A DNA stretch of 64,000 bases from Membranipora membranacea (Eukaryota > Bryozoa > Gymnolaemata > Cheilostomatida > Membraniporidae). Positions 1-11,985 of this stretch are shown piece after piece (positions within the stretch are counted from its first letter, which is position 1; the number at the start of each line of letters is the position of its first letter). The notes beneath the pieces were generated by a model, which had not been told where the DNA came from, did not search any database, and saw only the letters and a program-made list of their open reading frames with translations. Where the stretch lies: positions 3,613,501 through 3,677,500 of the forward strand of contig OU612070.1 in NCBI GenBank assembly GCA_914767715.1, written 5' to 3'. A program made the position numbers and the translations under genes.

Positions 1-564
1 TTCCAATTCTTTGTAAAGGTTATCGCCGTCTCCTTTCTGTACGATATATAGGAGAAGACTGGCTGAGGATTAAGTCATCAAGTTATATATTAGCATATAA
101 CATTGATCGAATGATTGGTTTATTTGTCACTCACATACAAGTATGTTACGAAATTTTCAAAATTAACACAGAGAGCATCTCATTGTGGATTGAGTTTACA
201 GAATTATATTCAGTTTATTCGGTCATTTTGTCAAAGACAAATTACAATTACAAATCACAATTACAATGTCTTGACTGAAAAGCTCTGTCATATGGTCGTA
301 CATATACTGTTTAAGACTAGAATACTCTGGGGTATAAAACTATGTAAAAAAGACTTGCTGTAACAACTATCCAGGATATGACATTCATCTGAAACAAAAC
401 TGGCAGCTTATTTATCCATTCTTTCAGTGATGTAAATTGGTATATCAAGATTAAAATTATTTCTACTAAAGAGTTTGAGAAGCTTAGTTCATCCCATAGA
501 CTTAATAATAAACCTAGACAGGACACTGTATGGAGCATTAGCATTGAGGCAGTGAGGCACTTGA
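1..564. other. No gene seen; flank of the TTAA element
   Basis: AT-rich sequence with only short chance reading frames. No splice-linked exon, RNA gene or repeat could be supported. The last four bases (TTGA, 561-564) are the left target-site copy of the element that starts at 565. Confidence 0.5.
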
Positions 565-3047
565 AGGGATAATACACTTCTGATCTCTGTTTGGCAGCCA
601 ATGGAGCACAGAAAAATGTATGTACATACATAAACTCCTTATTTGTAATTCAAAACCCCTTGTTCTGCTCAAATGTGCATTCTAAATTGTAGTTGTGCAT
701 CTCCAACAAGAAATAAGACAACTAACAGAATTGCTTGTGATCTGAAAAAAGCTGATTTTGTGAGCAGTTGTGTGCTCCTACCTCTTGGTTGGTGTTTCAA
801 TTGTACAGATACCATAGAGTTATTACATACTCTAGAGTGGACAATGTAGTGCTCAAAACGTCCTACTTAATTATTGCGGAATCCATGACGCGACGCAATC
901 TGGTTGTGCATGACTAGTGCCTGTATCATATAACTTATCATTGAGAATATAGGAATTGAGCATGACAATTTATGTTTTAGAGCTCTTATAGCCATTTTTG
1001 CGGAAAATTTTTCATGTCACACCATGTGAAACACTTGTAGGTATTTTCACTTGCAGCCATTGGAAAATTTTTCTATATTTTCCCATCAAAATAAGCCAAA
1101 ACCCCAAACGCAAACACATCATTTTGATGAAAAAAAGTTACCGGGCTAGCTTGTTTTTTCCACGTTTCTCCCAACCATAAATTGTATTCTGTCTCTTTTA
1201 CTCATATGTTAGCCATCAAGTCAGTTAATGTTATTTGTTCAGTACAAGGTGAACACATAGCTTCTGGAAAAACTAACAGGAGGTTAAAAGTCGGCCTCTA
1301 AGTTCCGCCATTTGGCAGAAGCAATTTACATACGGTTCTGACGTAAGATTCGGCGTTTAGATTTGGCTATGTCATTTAGAGTTCTAAATTCCCTCTCTGG
1401 TGGAGTCCTCTAGTTTTTGAATTCGCAAAACCATTCAACCATACACAGCAGGTTTTGAAAGCATATAAATGAATGCATTTCGTTTTTGATAAGTCGCTGA
1501 GTATCAAGCGAATCTTTGAATGGAAAACTCACATACCTATCCAGACTGACTCCAGATTTTACAGAACAAACACTCACTAAGGTGACATTTTAAGTAGACG
1601 GATATTTCTGATTTCTCACCATACTTGAAATAAGGGACCATTTGCTTCAGAGCAGTCGGTCGTTGTGGATGTTTGATACAATTTTCTGGTATGTTTATTA
1701 TGACCATGGTTGTTTGTTTGTGTTGTAAATTAGTTGAGATGGCAACTTCAGCATCATAAAGAATCTTTTGTAACACTCCAGTCAAGGCACTGGCAGTTGA
1801 CGTATATATGTGTATTTGTTTGCATAGTTTTGAGGGAAGGGGGATTAGTGTAGTAGTGTGCAATCCTTTGAAATGACCAGAGTTAGCATTTCATACAGCT
1901 GTGATTCTCCGTCAGAAATGGATTGATGCTATAAAAATATTAGAGAGGCAGAAAGTGATCTAATGAGCAAAAAGGACTGACAGTAACACCACATCTGATT
2001 TTAGCACCAATCTTAACTGATTTTCTTTGACATAAGAAATAAAAAAACTTATTATAATATCCTCAATAAAGTAATGTTATCTGGAGAGCAAATCTGAATC
2101 CGGACTTTATGTACACTGTGACTGAAAATGAGGCAAGCTTCCAACTTTTACACCTCCGATCACTTGTTCACAGGCTACTCGTACTTCATTTAATCAAAAA
2201 TAAAAAACACCCACTGAATGTGTAACATATGAGTAAGAAGACAGGACACAGCTTATATGGCTGGCAAGAGGCAGTAGAAAAAACAAGCTAGCCCGGTAAT
2301 TTTTTTCATCACAATGATGTGTTTGCGGTTGGAGTTTTGGCTTATTTTGATGGGAAAACATAGACAAATTTTCCAATGGCTGCAAGTGAAAATACCTACA
2401 AGTGTTCCACATAGTGTGCCGTGAAAATTTTTCTGAAGAAAGTGCTATAAGCGCTCTAAAACTTAAATTTTCATACCCGATTCCTAAATTCTCAATGATA
2501 AATTTTATGATACAGGCACTAGCTATGCACAACCAGATTGCGTCGCGTCATGGATTTCGCAATAATTAAGTAGGACAAAAACTGATGCTATTTTTGTACA
2601 CATTGTCCACTCTAGAGTATATAATAACTCTATGACAGATTTTTGTACACATTGTCCACTCTAGAGTATATAATAACTCTATGACAGATAACACTTTTAC
2701 TACCATAACCGGATATGATAATAAAAGTGTAAAGCTGGGCTGTTAGAAAATAACATGCTAAAGTCCAAAGGTCATCATCATTGCACATGCGCACTCTGGG
2801 TATCTGTACAATTGAAACACCAACCAAGAGGTAGGAGCACACAACTGCTCACAAAATCAGCTTTTTTCAGATCACAAGCAATTCTGTTAGTTGTCTTATT
2901 TCTTGTTGGAGATGCACAACTACAATTTAGAATGCACATTTGAGCAGAACAAGGGGTTTTGAATTACAAATAAGGAGTTTTTGTATGTACATACATTTTT
3001 CTGTGCTCCATTGGCTGCCAAACAGAGATCAGAAGTGTATTATCCCT
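565..3047. mobile_element. 2.48-kb DNA transposon with long inverted repeats, TTAA-type target site
   Basis: Sequence from about 565 to 1,220 recurs in inverted orientation from about 2,225 to 3,047, with roughly 650-820-bp arms that are clearly alike but diverged by substitutions and indels. The outer ends read AGGGATAATACACTTCTG on both strands. The right end is followed by TTAA (3,048-3,051) and the left end is preceded by TTGA (561-564), so the target was probably TTAA with one mutation. Ends beginning AGGRR at a TTAA target are characteristic of the T2/Kolobok group; that assignment is inference from the ends alone. The central 1 kb (1,220-2,225) holds no transposase-like reading frame, so this is a non-autonomous or decayed copy. 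The right arm carries an extra tandem duplication of about 48 bp (2,593-2,689). Confidence 0.75.
2593..2689. repeat. 48-bp tandem duplication inside the right arm
   Basis: Two adjacent copies of a block of about 48 bp containing CACTCTAGAGTATATAATAA. The matching left-arm sequence near 820-845 has a single copy, so the duplication arose after the two arms diverged. Confidence 0.8.
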
Positions 3048-3140
3048 TTAACAGTGATTATTAGGCAGATGCTCTACACACTGAGCTATTCAGACATTCA
3101 CAGAAATCCGTGGGCCGTGAGTGATAATATACGCCACTGA
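3048..3140 (-). repeat. tRNA-headed SINE fragment, copy 1
   Basis: A block of 92 bp is shared with 18,837-18,928. On the minus strand it contains TAGCTCAGTGTGTAGAGC, a good match to the RNA polymerase III box A of tRNA-derived SINEs. This copy is cut by the TTAA element on one side and joins a LINE fragment on the other, so box B is missing. Confidence 0.55.
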
Positions 3141-3490
3141 CGATCAGGGAGCTTTTCTTCTCTCAAACCCTTATTAAAAATGTCACAATGGTACAATTCA
3201 AAATAGCAAGATTTAAAACATTTTACCTTATCACATAAGTTGTCTGGTCCAGGTGCCTTGCCTGTCTTACACCTGCGTAGCTGCTCTCTCACCTACTACG
3301 GGTGATCTCATCTGCTGGGTCTAGTGTGTGAGATGTGTTGGTATCATCATTGCATGTTTGAGCTGGCTGGTCATCTGGCTGGCTGGCTGGATCATCACTA
3401 TCAGGAACGCTGAATCTGGTGTAAAATGTATTGAGTTCATCTGCTAGCTTTTTACGAGCCATGATTTCATTCCTCAATTACAGTGGAACA
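3140..3490 (-). pseudogene. Non-LTR retrotransposon (LINE) fragment, linker and start of RT
   Basis: Minus-strand reading in two frames gives a segment with ELNTFYTRF followed by a short acidic linker, then REQLRRCKTGKAPGPDNL and a degraded stretch ending at LREEKLPD. The KxxKAPGPD signature lies just before the fingers of LINE reverse transcriptases. The two parts are out of frame near 3,290 and the coding sequence ends where the SINE block begins, so it is a broken fragment. Clade is not resolvable from this piece. Confidence 0.75.
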
Positions 3491-4249
3491 ATTGAATATG
3501 TGAAGATCTGTATTGATTATCCTGCTGTATCTTCCTAGCCTTGTCACGCGGCCACGGGTCTTTGTTTTGTTGGGACCCTTCTAGCGCACCTCTTGAGCGC
3601 CTATAGGTTTGTTTCTATCATTTCAGATTGATTCAGTTGTCAAGATGGAAACTGATCATTGCAATAAAATCATAATATATAATCCTTTGTTGCAACAGGT
3701 CAAGTTTATCCAATGAACAATTTATTACCATTATTATTAATTTATAGCCAAAACTGCTCACTAATGTTATATTCGAGACAATGCAAAGCACAAAATTCCT
3801 AAATAACATGACACTTGACCAAAAGAATGAGAGCAAAATGTGTTAGGTTGAATATGATATTATCTAGTCAATGGTACATATTCACGAGCATTAACTAGTT
3901 TTTGTGAACAGATAATGAGGGGCTGCATGCACTTTTATTCAGTTGCCATGAAGGGAAACTAACAATCAACTACATTCCGCTCACAACACGGGAGTCGATG
4001 AAAGATGGTGGTCAGCAATAAAACTCAGCTGATGCTTACAGGGCTAACAATGCAGGTTATAATTACCATCATCATGGGAGGTGGCTGCAATACGCTGGTA
4101 CTTATGCAGTTGAAAGAGCTCAGAGTTGAGATGAGTAACATCAGAGAAATTCTCAGTGACAAAGCTGATATCAATGACCTAGGTAAGATAATACCACAAC
4201 AATCATGGTATCAAGAAATTGATTGATACAGTGATTGATTGATTATTGA
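3491..4249. other. No gene supported
   Basis: Low-complexity AT-rich sequence. A 73-codon plus frame (4,005-4,226) contains a hydrophobic stretch and a short heptad-like tail but matches nothing I recognise and lacks neighbouring splice partners. A TTGA-rich stretch lies at 4,215-4,250. Confidence 0.4.
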
Positions 4250-4329
4250 TTGACACAAAATCTATTCGAGATTCTACCAAAGAGTTGGTATCAATCAATG
4301 GCCATCAATAATCAATCGATCATGGTAAC

Positions 4330-4866
4330 AATCAATTTCTTTGCCAATAGAAATTACAAAATTCGAAAACATCCTGAACAAATCAATATGGCATATTATA
4401 ATGATTATTCAAAATTGAGTCCTTCAAACATAGCAAAATGTTTTTCTAATGTCTCCTGTGATCACATTCTTTGGGAAGACAATGTAGACTCTATGGTGGA
4501 TAAGCTCTGTGATTTGTATCAATTTTTTGTGTCAAAAGTCATAAAAAGAAAAACCAAATTTGTAAAATCTCAAATTTTGCCTGTGTAGATTGACAAGTCA
4601 CAGTCACAAGTCAAAGAAAATATGGGATCTGTACAAGGTGAAAAGAAATCATGTCACAAACTCAATCAGTCGTGAGAAAAAATTGTACATTGAGCATTTG
4701 AAACGGAGAGAAATATTTTGTTTACTAGACAGGTTAGAAAGAAATCTCAATGGTACAAGCCTGGAGCAACAGGACATGCTAGAGACCATGAACTCAAAAC
4801 TAAATAACTTTGAAACAGTGCTGCCATCCTACTTCTGTAAGTCATTAAAGGCATTAACGGAGAAAT
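4330..4866 (+). pseudogene. Probable LINE ORF2 fragment (linker between endonuclease and RT)
   Basis: Two plus-strand frames, joined by a frameshift near 4,585, give a region with a conserved-looking linker pattern. It contains WEDNVDSMVDKLCDLY, then a KRKTKF-type basic stretch followed by a PV(W) position, then KIWDLYKVKRNHVTNSI and EKKLYIEHL. This resembles the segment between the endonuclease and reverse transcriptase of non-LTR elements, where a basic PW motif is followed by a helical K/R-rich region. There is no catalytic RT or endonuclease motif here, so the call rests on pattern only. Confidence 0.45.
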
Positions 4867-6054
4867 AACACATATCAATTTTCTGATATGATTGCAAAGC
4901 TTTGAATCATGCTAAGGGAACCAAAGGGACCTTGTGTGCACCAAACATGCTATAAATTTAAGAGTTGTAAAAATTCTTGATTTTGTTTGGTGACTATGGG
5001 GTAATTCCGAGGTTTATCTCCCCCGCATAAAGCAGCATAAGGGTACAGGAGTTAAAGGGTGTGAAGCATGCCTAATCAATTTTTCAAAATTGCTAATGCT
5101 TGCCGATACACTTTTATTGTTAAACATTATGATCTCATCACTGAGGTTGGGCACCGTGACTCTTTTGAGCTACTCTCAGGCACTTTCATATATGTGACCT
5201 CTATCTATAGTGATCGATCATGTTGATGCTTATTGCCAATATGCGTTCCTGTGAAATTTGTTAATCTTTAATGCTACCTTAGGACATTGAGCATTGAATC
5301 ATTGATCATTGATCAATACTGGATGGGGTGAATGATGATTATAATGATGATTAAAGGTGGTGAATGTACCAAAGAGTCAAGCGCTTGTACCATCGGAGGA
5401 GACTTTAATTACCTCGAGTGCCAGAGGGGATACATAAAGTCCCATGATAGCTATGGGACAAGTCCGTACTCCCCTCAGCGTTCTGATTACACAACACTGA
5501 GGAATCCAGGTTTCAAAGGACTGAAAATTATACTCCACGAGTTTGAGGTTTGTGGTATTCATATGCATGAATGCTTGAATGGTGGATTGATTTTTGAATG
5601 GCTCATCATTTTGACGGGAAAATGACTCACACTGCTGCTCTGTGTAGGTTGTGTTGTTGATATTCTGGTAGAAACTGATTGATCCATCATGTTTCATACC
5701 ATTCGAAGCCAATTTCACCAGATGTGTTCCTTAAATCGTTATCCATATAATTGAATTTTAGTTCTGTTTATCCTGCTATCCTCTTTTCAATCTGTGAGGA
5801 GGAGTTTGGCTTATTTGCGAAACGAGGTGGAAGTCAATGCACCAAAATACCAACTAGACCAAGTTTTGCTATGACTCCAACATGGAAATTTGCTCTAATA
5901 GCAATAGTGGCCTGATTGTTACCTTGATTTACTTGTGAGAGCATTTTTGGTTAAGTTAAGTGAAGGAATGAGTGTTATTGATTTATTTTGTTTTATTTAA
6001 TTTTTTTGTTGCATATTGCGTTATTTGTACCATCTAATAGGATTGACCTGTTGG
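4867..6054. other. Intergenic; one unassigned minus frame
   Basis: No recognisable gene. A 113-codon minus-strand frame (5,377-5,718) is open but has no family I recognise, no signal peptide and no adjacent splice-compatible exon. It may be a chance frame or a decayed exon. Confidence 0.35.
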
Positions 6055-6519
6055 CCCTGTTTATGACAAAACAGAGGGTGGGCTACCCCTAAAGAAGGAC
6101 GCAAGCTGCCCGAAGTCCTCATACTGAGAGTGTTACACACCCTAGTAAACTAGAATGCATCCTAGAGGTAAGGCCATGGTGGGCCTCCTAATCATGAGTG
6201 TGCAGCAAGCTGCCAGAAACTGAAACAGGCACTAATCAGCCATTGGCAGTGACACTTTGATCTTAGCCAATAGGCCGAGAAGCACACCCTGTTTATGAAA
6301 AAATAGAGGGTGGGCTGCACCTAAAGAGGGGCGCAAGTTGCCCGGAGTCCTCGTACTGAGAGTGTGATACATCCTAGTAAACTAGAATGAATCCTAGAGG
6401 TGAGGCCATGGTGGACCTCTTAATCGTAAGTGTGCAGCAAGCTGCCAGAAACTGAAACAGGCACTAATCAGCCATTGGCAGTGACCCTTGGATCTTAACC
6501 AATAGGCAGAGAAGCACAC
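6055..6519 (-). repeat. Tandem pair of ~232-bp repeats headed by U2 snRNA 5' sequence
   Basis: Two head-to-tail units (6,055-6,286 and 6,287-about 6,519) share most positions over their whole length. On the minus strand each unit starts with a close copy of the conserved U2 snRNA 5' end: GCTTCTCGGCCTATTGGCTA then AGATCAAAGTGT in the left unit (6,254-6,285). The match stops before the branch-site recognition segment of U2 and is replaced by unrelated sequence. The right unit is more diverged (6,484-6,519). SINEs with snRNA-derived heads are known in animals; a U2-headed SINE dimer or a satellite founded on a U2 pseudogene are both possible. A functional U2 gene is excluded because the branch-pairing region is absent. 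Confidence 0.8.
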
Positions 6520-8556
6520 TGTATATATATCTATAAGGGCTTACTTCAGATAAGTGGCAGCAGGGACGCGGCCCAGATAGGAATGAGCCGGCATAGATGG
6601 CTGCGGCCATATGCATCGATATCTCCATTATTGTACACATCGTTCGTCTTTAATAATATAACATAGATGTCAGCTGTTTTGTATAGCTGACAATGATTGC
6701 GTTGGTGTTCTTGGTTGAATTTTCATGGCATAATTTGGTAGAGAGTATGAGATCAAGGGAAACTACTGCATGAAAACTGCCGTGTCACAGCATGAGCATG
6801 TAGTTATCCTTTTTTAAATTCTACTTCGGAGTTGCCTCTTCTTTAACACCAAACCAAACAAAGATCATTGGAATCTATCAAAACATGATTCCAACGGAGC
6901 ATTCTGATAAGTGAGATTTGAAAAACAATTATAATTGTGAGCGGTGAACTATTTAGCCTTACCTTTCTCGGACTCAGGAGAAGTTGCCTCCGAGACGTTG
7001 AAAAAAAGGAATGCAGTTTTAGACTATCTACAAGGGTATTTTATAAAACTTTCCGCTAGCCTGTGCATTCCCTTGAATATTATCCTTGACCCCAGATACT
7101 TGACAATAATAGAAATGTAATGATGTCAGTAATTATTTTGACAAGTCTTCGCAGAAAAAACACCTCAGATTGGAATCTAGTGAGACAACTACCAATGGTT
7201 GGTATCAATGTTTCCTCTTGGCGTTGTAAAGATAAAAAATTCCTGTTTTCACTTTTCCATGCTGCTGTTCACAGAACGAAGTTCCAGTGATGTCATGCTA
7301 TTAATGCAAAATTCAATTTCTTTATGCAGCATCATATTCATATGCATACAGATATTTGATAATGCCAAATTATTGCTGTTACCGATGCAGAGAAGTAGAA
7401 AGGGCTTGATGCAGATCAAGAGAAATGCATCCTATCATATAATTGGGATATTTACATGACTTCTATAGCTGAGTGAACGAGATCTGGTGGTGGTCCCTCT
7501 CGGAAACTGCTCCTTTGATGAAACTATATTCATCATGTGTGAATGAATTGGGAATGAAAAACCAATTGAGTGGGGTTTTAAGCGATGTGATGACAGACTT
7601 ATTATTAAGTCTATGTATGATGATGATTATTTGATTAAAAAAGCATAGCACATTCTAATTGTAAGACCCCTTAGCTTTTTATATAATTCAGATGTTCTAT
7701 TTTAAAGCAGAAATTACCAGTGCAAGGTTGCCATATATCTTTTTTTTAAACAGCTCAAAAAGTTTGACACCCTCTTAGGAGTTTTTGAAAGATTGATATT
7801 TGATTTTGAAGTTGTTCCTCAACTGAAGACTTGAAGTAGAACAATTTTGTTCCCTCTGTGGTGGCAGACGGATATTACACCAGACACAGCTATTATGTTA
7901 TATTTGTTTGACATGTTTTGTGAATATTCTTCATCAAATCAATTGTGAGTTTAAAGTTATCGAATAATGATAAAAAAAACTTTAGCTCTCTATAGTAGTT
8001 TGGTTTCTCTTGGTTGACCATAAAAAATTTGCTTTGTGTGCAGATAATTTAACGATAATTTAAAGGACAAATTGTTACAATGTTGCATGTTACAACAAAT
8101 GATGCGAGCTCAACCTACTCTGATGGCTGCAATAAAACTACTGACCAGAACTACCAGTGTTCCCCTCAAATATTAGCGTGAGCCAGAAAACATCATTGTC
8201 CAACCTTAGCCAACAAAGGATGACATCGCTAGTTAAGGACCAATCCCCAGGGGCAGGGCCCAAAAATGATTCGCCACCTGATTCATCTCATTGGAAATAT
8301 CTGGCTTCATACAGCGCTGTAAAGACATTTCATTGAAAGTGTGAGCAGTGCTCTAAATCATTCATGATTATCGTTACAGCTTGCTAAATTTAGTTATATT
8401 GACATTATGACAATCAAAAATAGTACAAACATGCATTTTGGTCATTCATTTGATGTCGACATGTACATGGCATCTCATTCCAAAATGAATTACTTTAAAG
8501 CGCCCCAAAGCCAGCCTCTAATTTAAAATTTGTTTTTGGTGAGACCCCCTCCCTAC
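6520..8556. other. Intergenic; no gene supported
   Basis: No coding, RNA or clear repeat signal. Short frames at 7,199-7,459 and 7,463-7,651 have no recognisable content. Confidence 0.4.
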
Positions 8557-8876
8557 CAGGGCTCTCAACCAATCAGATTTAGCCAGAATTAAATGTACTC
8601 AGGAATTTGGAAGCAACTCAGTCAACTCAGGGGATTATGGAATTTGAGCTAAAGACTCTGATTTTGCCAAATATTCATATAAGATTGGAAATTGTCCACA
8701 GTGTGGTCTAGTTGTATGATAACAAAGAAACATTTTGAATGAAATCCTCTGCCTTAAATCGCTCTCTGTGAACAGACCCTCTGGGGAGGCTTACATAGCC
8801 TACATACCCTCAGTTGTTTACGCGCCACAGCAAAGGCAAAACTCAGGATTCGAATCCTTCCCGGTTGAGAGCCCTG
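8557..8876. mobile_element. hAT-type MITE, copy 1 (320 bp)
   Basis: The element begins CAGGGCTCTCAACC and ends with its inverse GGTTGAGAGCCCTG. It is flanked by the 8-bp near-repeats CTCCCTAC (8,549-8,556) and CTCCCCAC (8,877-8,884). CAGGG termini with 8-bp target duplications are typical of hAT elements. A second member of the family, with the same termini and subterminal sequence, is at 57,329-57,772. No transposase is encoded. Confidence 0.85.
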
Positions 8877-8884
8877 CTCCCCAC

Positions 8885-9590
8885 AACTTCTACACCACTG
8901 TAGTAATTTAAATACAAAACAACGGTTTCACAGTAGGGATCAGATACACCACCCCCCACCCCTGAACAAAGCTTGTCAAAACAGGCTAACATCAGGACAG
9001 GAAGACATCGACAAAAACTCAATCAGGAGTTGTCTGGTCATACCATTTGACAGGTCTGGCCATTTGACCCCACTGCAATCGATAAAGACTGTCATGCATT
9101 AATTCAAACTATAGAGAAAGCCATCGACAAAGTTAAAGGCATTGACTATATGTGGAATCCTTTTAAAAAAGGTAATTGAAACTGCATTAAAAAATATTCC
9201 TCATAAGACAAGATCTAAAAACCACAAGATTTGATTACAGCCGAGACCAAACAGAACATCAACCGTTGTTAAACGGTGATATAATGTGATGAGATTGTAC
9301 CCTGATTTTTATAATACTTATAGATATGAAGCCCAATATAAATTATCCAAGAGTCTAGTTGATCGCGACTACAATAACCACCATAATTGTGATCGACTGG
9401 TCTTAGGAAACACTAAAACACTAAATTCTTTTTTTTTTGCATTTACTTTATTTTGACCGATCAATGTCCATATCAGACAATTCATTTGAAATGAGAAGGG
9501 TACATCTAATAACACCAAACAGCTGGGCGTTTGTAGTTCGGACACATTTTTTTAATGTTAAAATTCATTTGGTAAGAATCTGCCCATGAC
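8885..9590. other. Intergenic; possible decayed element
   Basis: No gene supported. Short open stretches near 9,070-9,170 on the plus strand are too degraded to assign. Confidence 0.35.
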
Positions 9591-10515
9591 ATTAAAGAAT
9601 CTAAATCAGTTTGTAGTAGGTCGTCATCTGATGGTTTATTGATCGGTTTATAGAGGAGTGAGTCCTCAGCATACAGTTTAGTAACACAATGTTTGACATT
9701 ATCAGGCCATACTGACTCTCGTGATCTGACTGGGCATGTAGATCACTGATAAACTAAGCTATCATTACCACAAAGTAGGTGTCTTCAGGCTAAGTATGCA
9801 TCATGCGTGACTTGAATTTGCGCATGTGCAAGAACAATGAGTTGAGTTTGGGTTCTGATTGCAACTTTGGAAAGGGGAAATGGGATATCCCCTGCATAAC
9901 CTGCAAATCAAATTTAGCTAATAGTGACAATAGAAGATAACTCTTTCTAACAGTTCCGCATGCATATGGCAGTGTGCCACCAGAGCAGGTAGCCAATCAG
10001 ATGGCTTCGGAATTCCGAGACTCAATTTTGCAGAGATCAGCTCATACCCAGAGCTGTGCATGCGCAGAATGTTATCAGGCATATCATTAATATATAGTAA
10101 GAATGATAGTGGACCAAGGCAGCTACCTTGAGGGACACCAGATGTTGCCTCATGGGGGGATGACCTAGCTCTGTTGACTGTAACAGCAAGGTTTCGATCA
10201 GTGAGCCATGAGGCAATCCGATTGATGGTGTCTGGATGGATGCCAAACAGAGGAAGTTTTCTGATTAGTTTTGTATGTGACACTACTCCGAATGCTTTTG
10301 AAAAATCAAACAATAATATCTAGGGTTATGCCGTTATCAAAGTTTCAGACGAAACCGTGCTGATGTTTGTAGACCAGGGTGTGCTGATTTAAGTGGACGT
10401 GGAGCCGTGGATGTTATGAACTAGTTTAGTATGTCTTCGAAAAGTTTACATACAATGGAGGTAAGTGAAATTGGACGATAATTTAATGGGTCATAATCAT
10501 CTTGATGCCTTCTCG
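9590..10515 (-). pseudogene. LINE reverse-transcriptase fragment with a later insertion
   Basis: Minus-strand translation shows RT landmarks in order: NYRPISLTS and KLFEDIL near 10,440-10,500, FDFSKAFGVVSH near 10,290-10,313, SGVPQGSCLGPLSFL and YINDMP near 10,090-10,150, then after a gap an AEDSLLYKP stretch near 9,640-9,670 in the place of the catalytic ADD motif, and SLMSWADSYQMNFN. These are the palm motifs of CR1/Jockey/L2-type non-LTR elements. The stretch between about 9,790 and 10,070 does not fit RT and looks like inserted foreign sequence that splits the catalytic region. One catalytic Asp is replaced by Glu, so the copy is dead. Its 5' side ends at the gypsy remnant. Confidence 0.85.
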
Positions 10516-10971
10516 CTGCCCATAAAACTGTGAAGTAGGCAACAACCCTACTTGGAATATGCAATACAAGGCTGATCGAAGAGAGAGTAATGGTACGCAC
10601 CTTTACTCTGTGGAGATCTGATCATTAAGGGCAGTTCAAGTCTCCCGCGGTTTACGCCACCGCAGTATCCGGTCTCTCTAGCGTCGGAGGTAGAATCCTG
10701 AATATCACATCTCCTTTCCTTTATTCATAACTCCTTTTGTTGTGACTTTCTTTCATTAACTGTAACTAGACTAAAATATCATGCATGAATGTTGCGAACA
10801 ACTTTCTATCTGCGGAATTTCTCGTAATGACCTTTACTTTGTGACCTTACTTAATATGTCTTCTTATTAACATTTTTTCCCATTTATTTCAATACTATCA
10901 AGTTAAAACTGTTCACAGGTCAACATTACAATTTCATTCGATGATATATTTATAAGAACGTAAACTAGCAA

Positions 10972-11985
10972 CTAGACTGTCTGGTTGGTATTGTTCGCCA
11001 AGTTCTCTAACGTAACCATGTCTCCTATTTTGTCAACGTCCATTGAGCTGTCTAAAATCCCTTCAAGTCTATCACTAGATGAATCAGCTTTCACTTCCTC
11101 GACTAGCTTATCTTCCCCTCCTGGTCTAATTGGAGTAGAAGTAATAACGCCTGAAGAAACACTCTGATTCCTAGAACAACTCACGGCCACTGCCTCGGTA
11201 TCAGCCTGAGTTTGAGCTAACATTTCGCTATTAATACAACTTTCCACTTGACTTTCTATTTGACTTTCTACCTAATGACTTTCTACCTGATTACTTTCTA
11301 CAATCCCCAAGACTTCCCTGATCTTTTGGGCACCCTCAGTCATTCTCTGATAATGAGCACTCAGCTCTGCCGCCACAGATCTTTGGGCTATCAACTTTTC
11401 TTTGGCAGATCTAATTTTTGCCAACCTAATTTTGAAATCCTTGCGAAGATTGACTTCAGCCTCATCTAAATTTTTAATCCTTTCATCTAATAACTCAGTT
11501 TTAAGGCTATCTGCAAAGTTGTTAACTGCAACGAACATCTTTTTTGAATTAGACTCCACACTGACAGGGGCTCTAGGCAGTTTTCTACTTTCTACCTGAT
11601 TACTTTCTTTACGCTCTTTAATTTCTGCATGGCTACCACTAGGAGTAGCAGGCTGTACCGCCTGACTCGTAGATGGCTGTTCTGCGTTACTTTCTTGACT
11701 TTCTGCACACTGTCTAGCTAAGTGGCTCTGCTTCTTGCATTTATAGCAAAAATACTGCTCGCACACCGTTTTCTGGTGTCCTACCTCACCGCACCAATAA
11801 CATTCTGTTACAGGGAAAAACTCCGGCTGGTGATCCGGGTTTGTGACTTTACAGATATGACACCATGGGTCACCTTTCAAACCTCTTCTCCCTTCTCTAC
11901 CTCCTCTACCTCTCTGATTGGACATCGTAATTATTCGTATCCGATCAAACTCACCTAGTATACTATCTACAAATAAACAAAACAA
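10972..11985 (-). pseudogene. Zinc-knuckle frame located downstream of pol in the gypsy element
   Basis: This minus-strand frame begins just after the pol stop (11,991). A likely start is the Met at about 11,928, followed by an RG-rich stretch (NQRGRGGREGRR). Two CCHC knuckles follow: CYWCGEVGHQKTVC and CYKCKKQSHLARQC, then a charged helical region and a Ser/Glu-rich C-terminus. A stop near 11,272 separates the last part (10,972-11,247), which continues the same repetitive composition. CCHC knuckles bind nucleic acid and normally mark gag, yet a separate gag with its own two knuckles lies upstream at 15.6 kb. So this looks like a third, gag-like reading frame in the position usually held by env. 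Alternatively it is the gag of a second element joined here by recombination. Confidence 0.7.

Noticed and set aside
5377-5718. 113-codon minus frame as a gene
   Set aside because: No start context, family match or flanking exons, and composition like surrounding intergenic DNA.
6254-6285. Functional U2 snRNA gene
   Set aside because: Only the first ~32 bases of U2 match; the branch-pairing segment, Sm site and 3' domains are absent.
9790-10070. Separate gene inside the LINE fragment
   Set aside because: The stretch interrupts RT motifs and has no start, splice signals or domain; an insertion is more likely.
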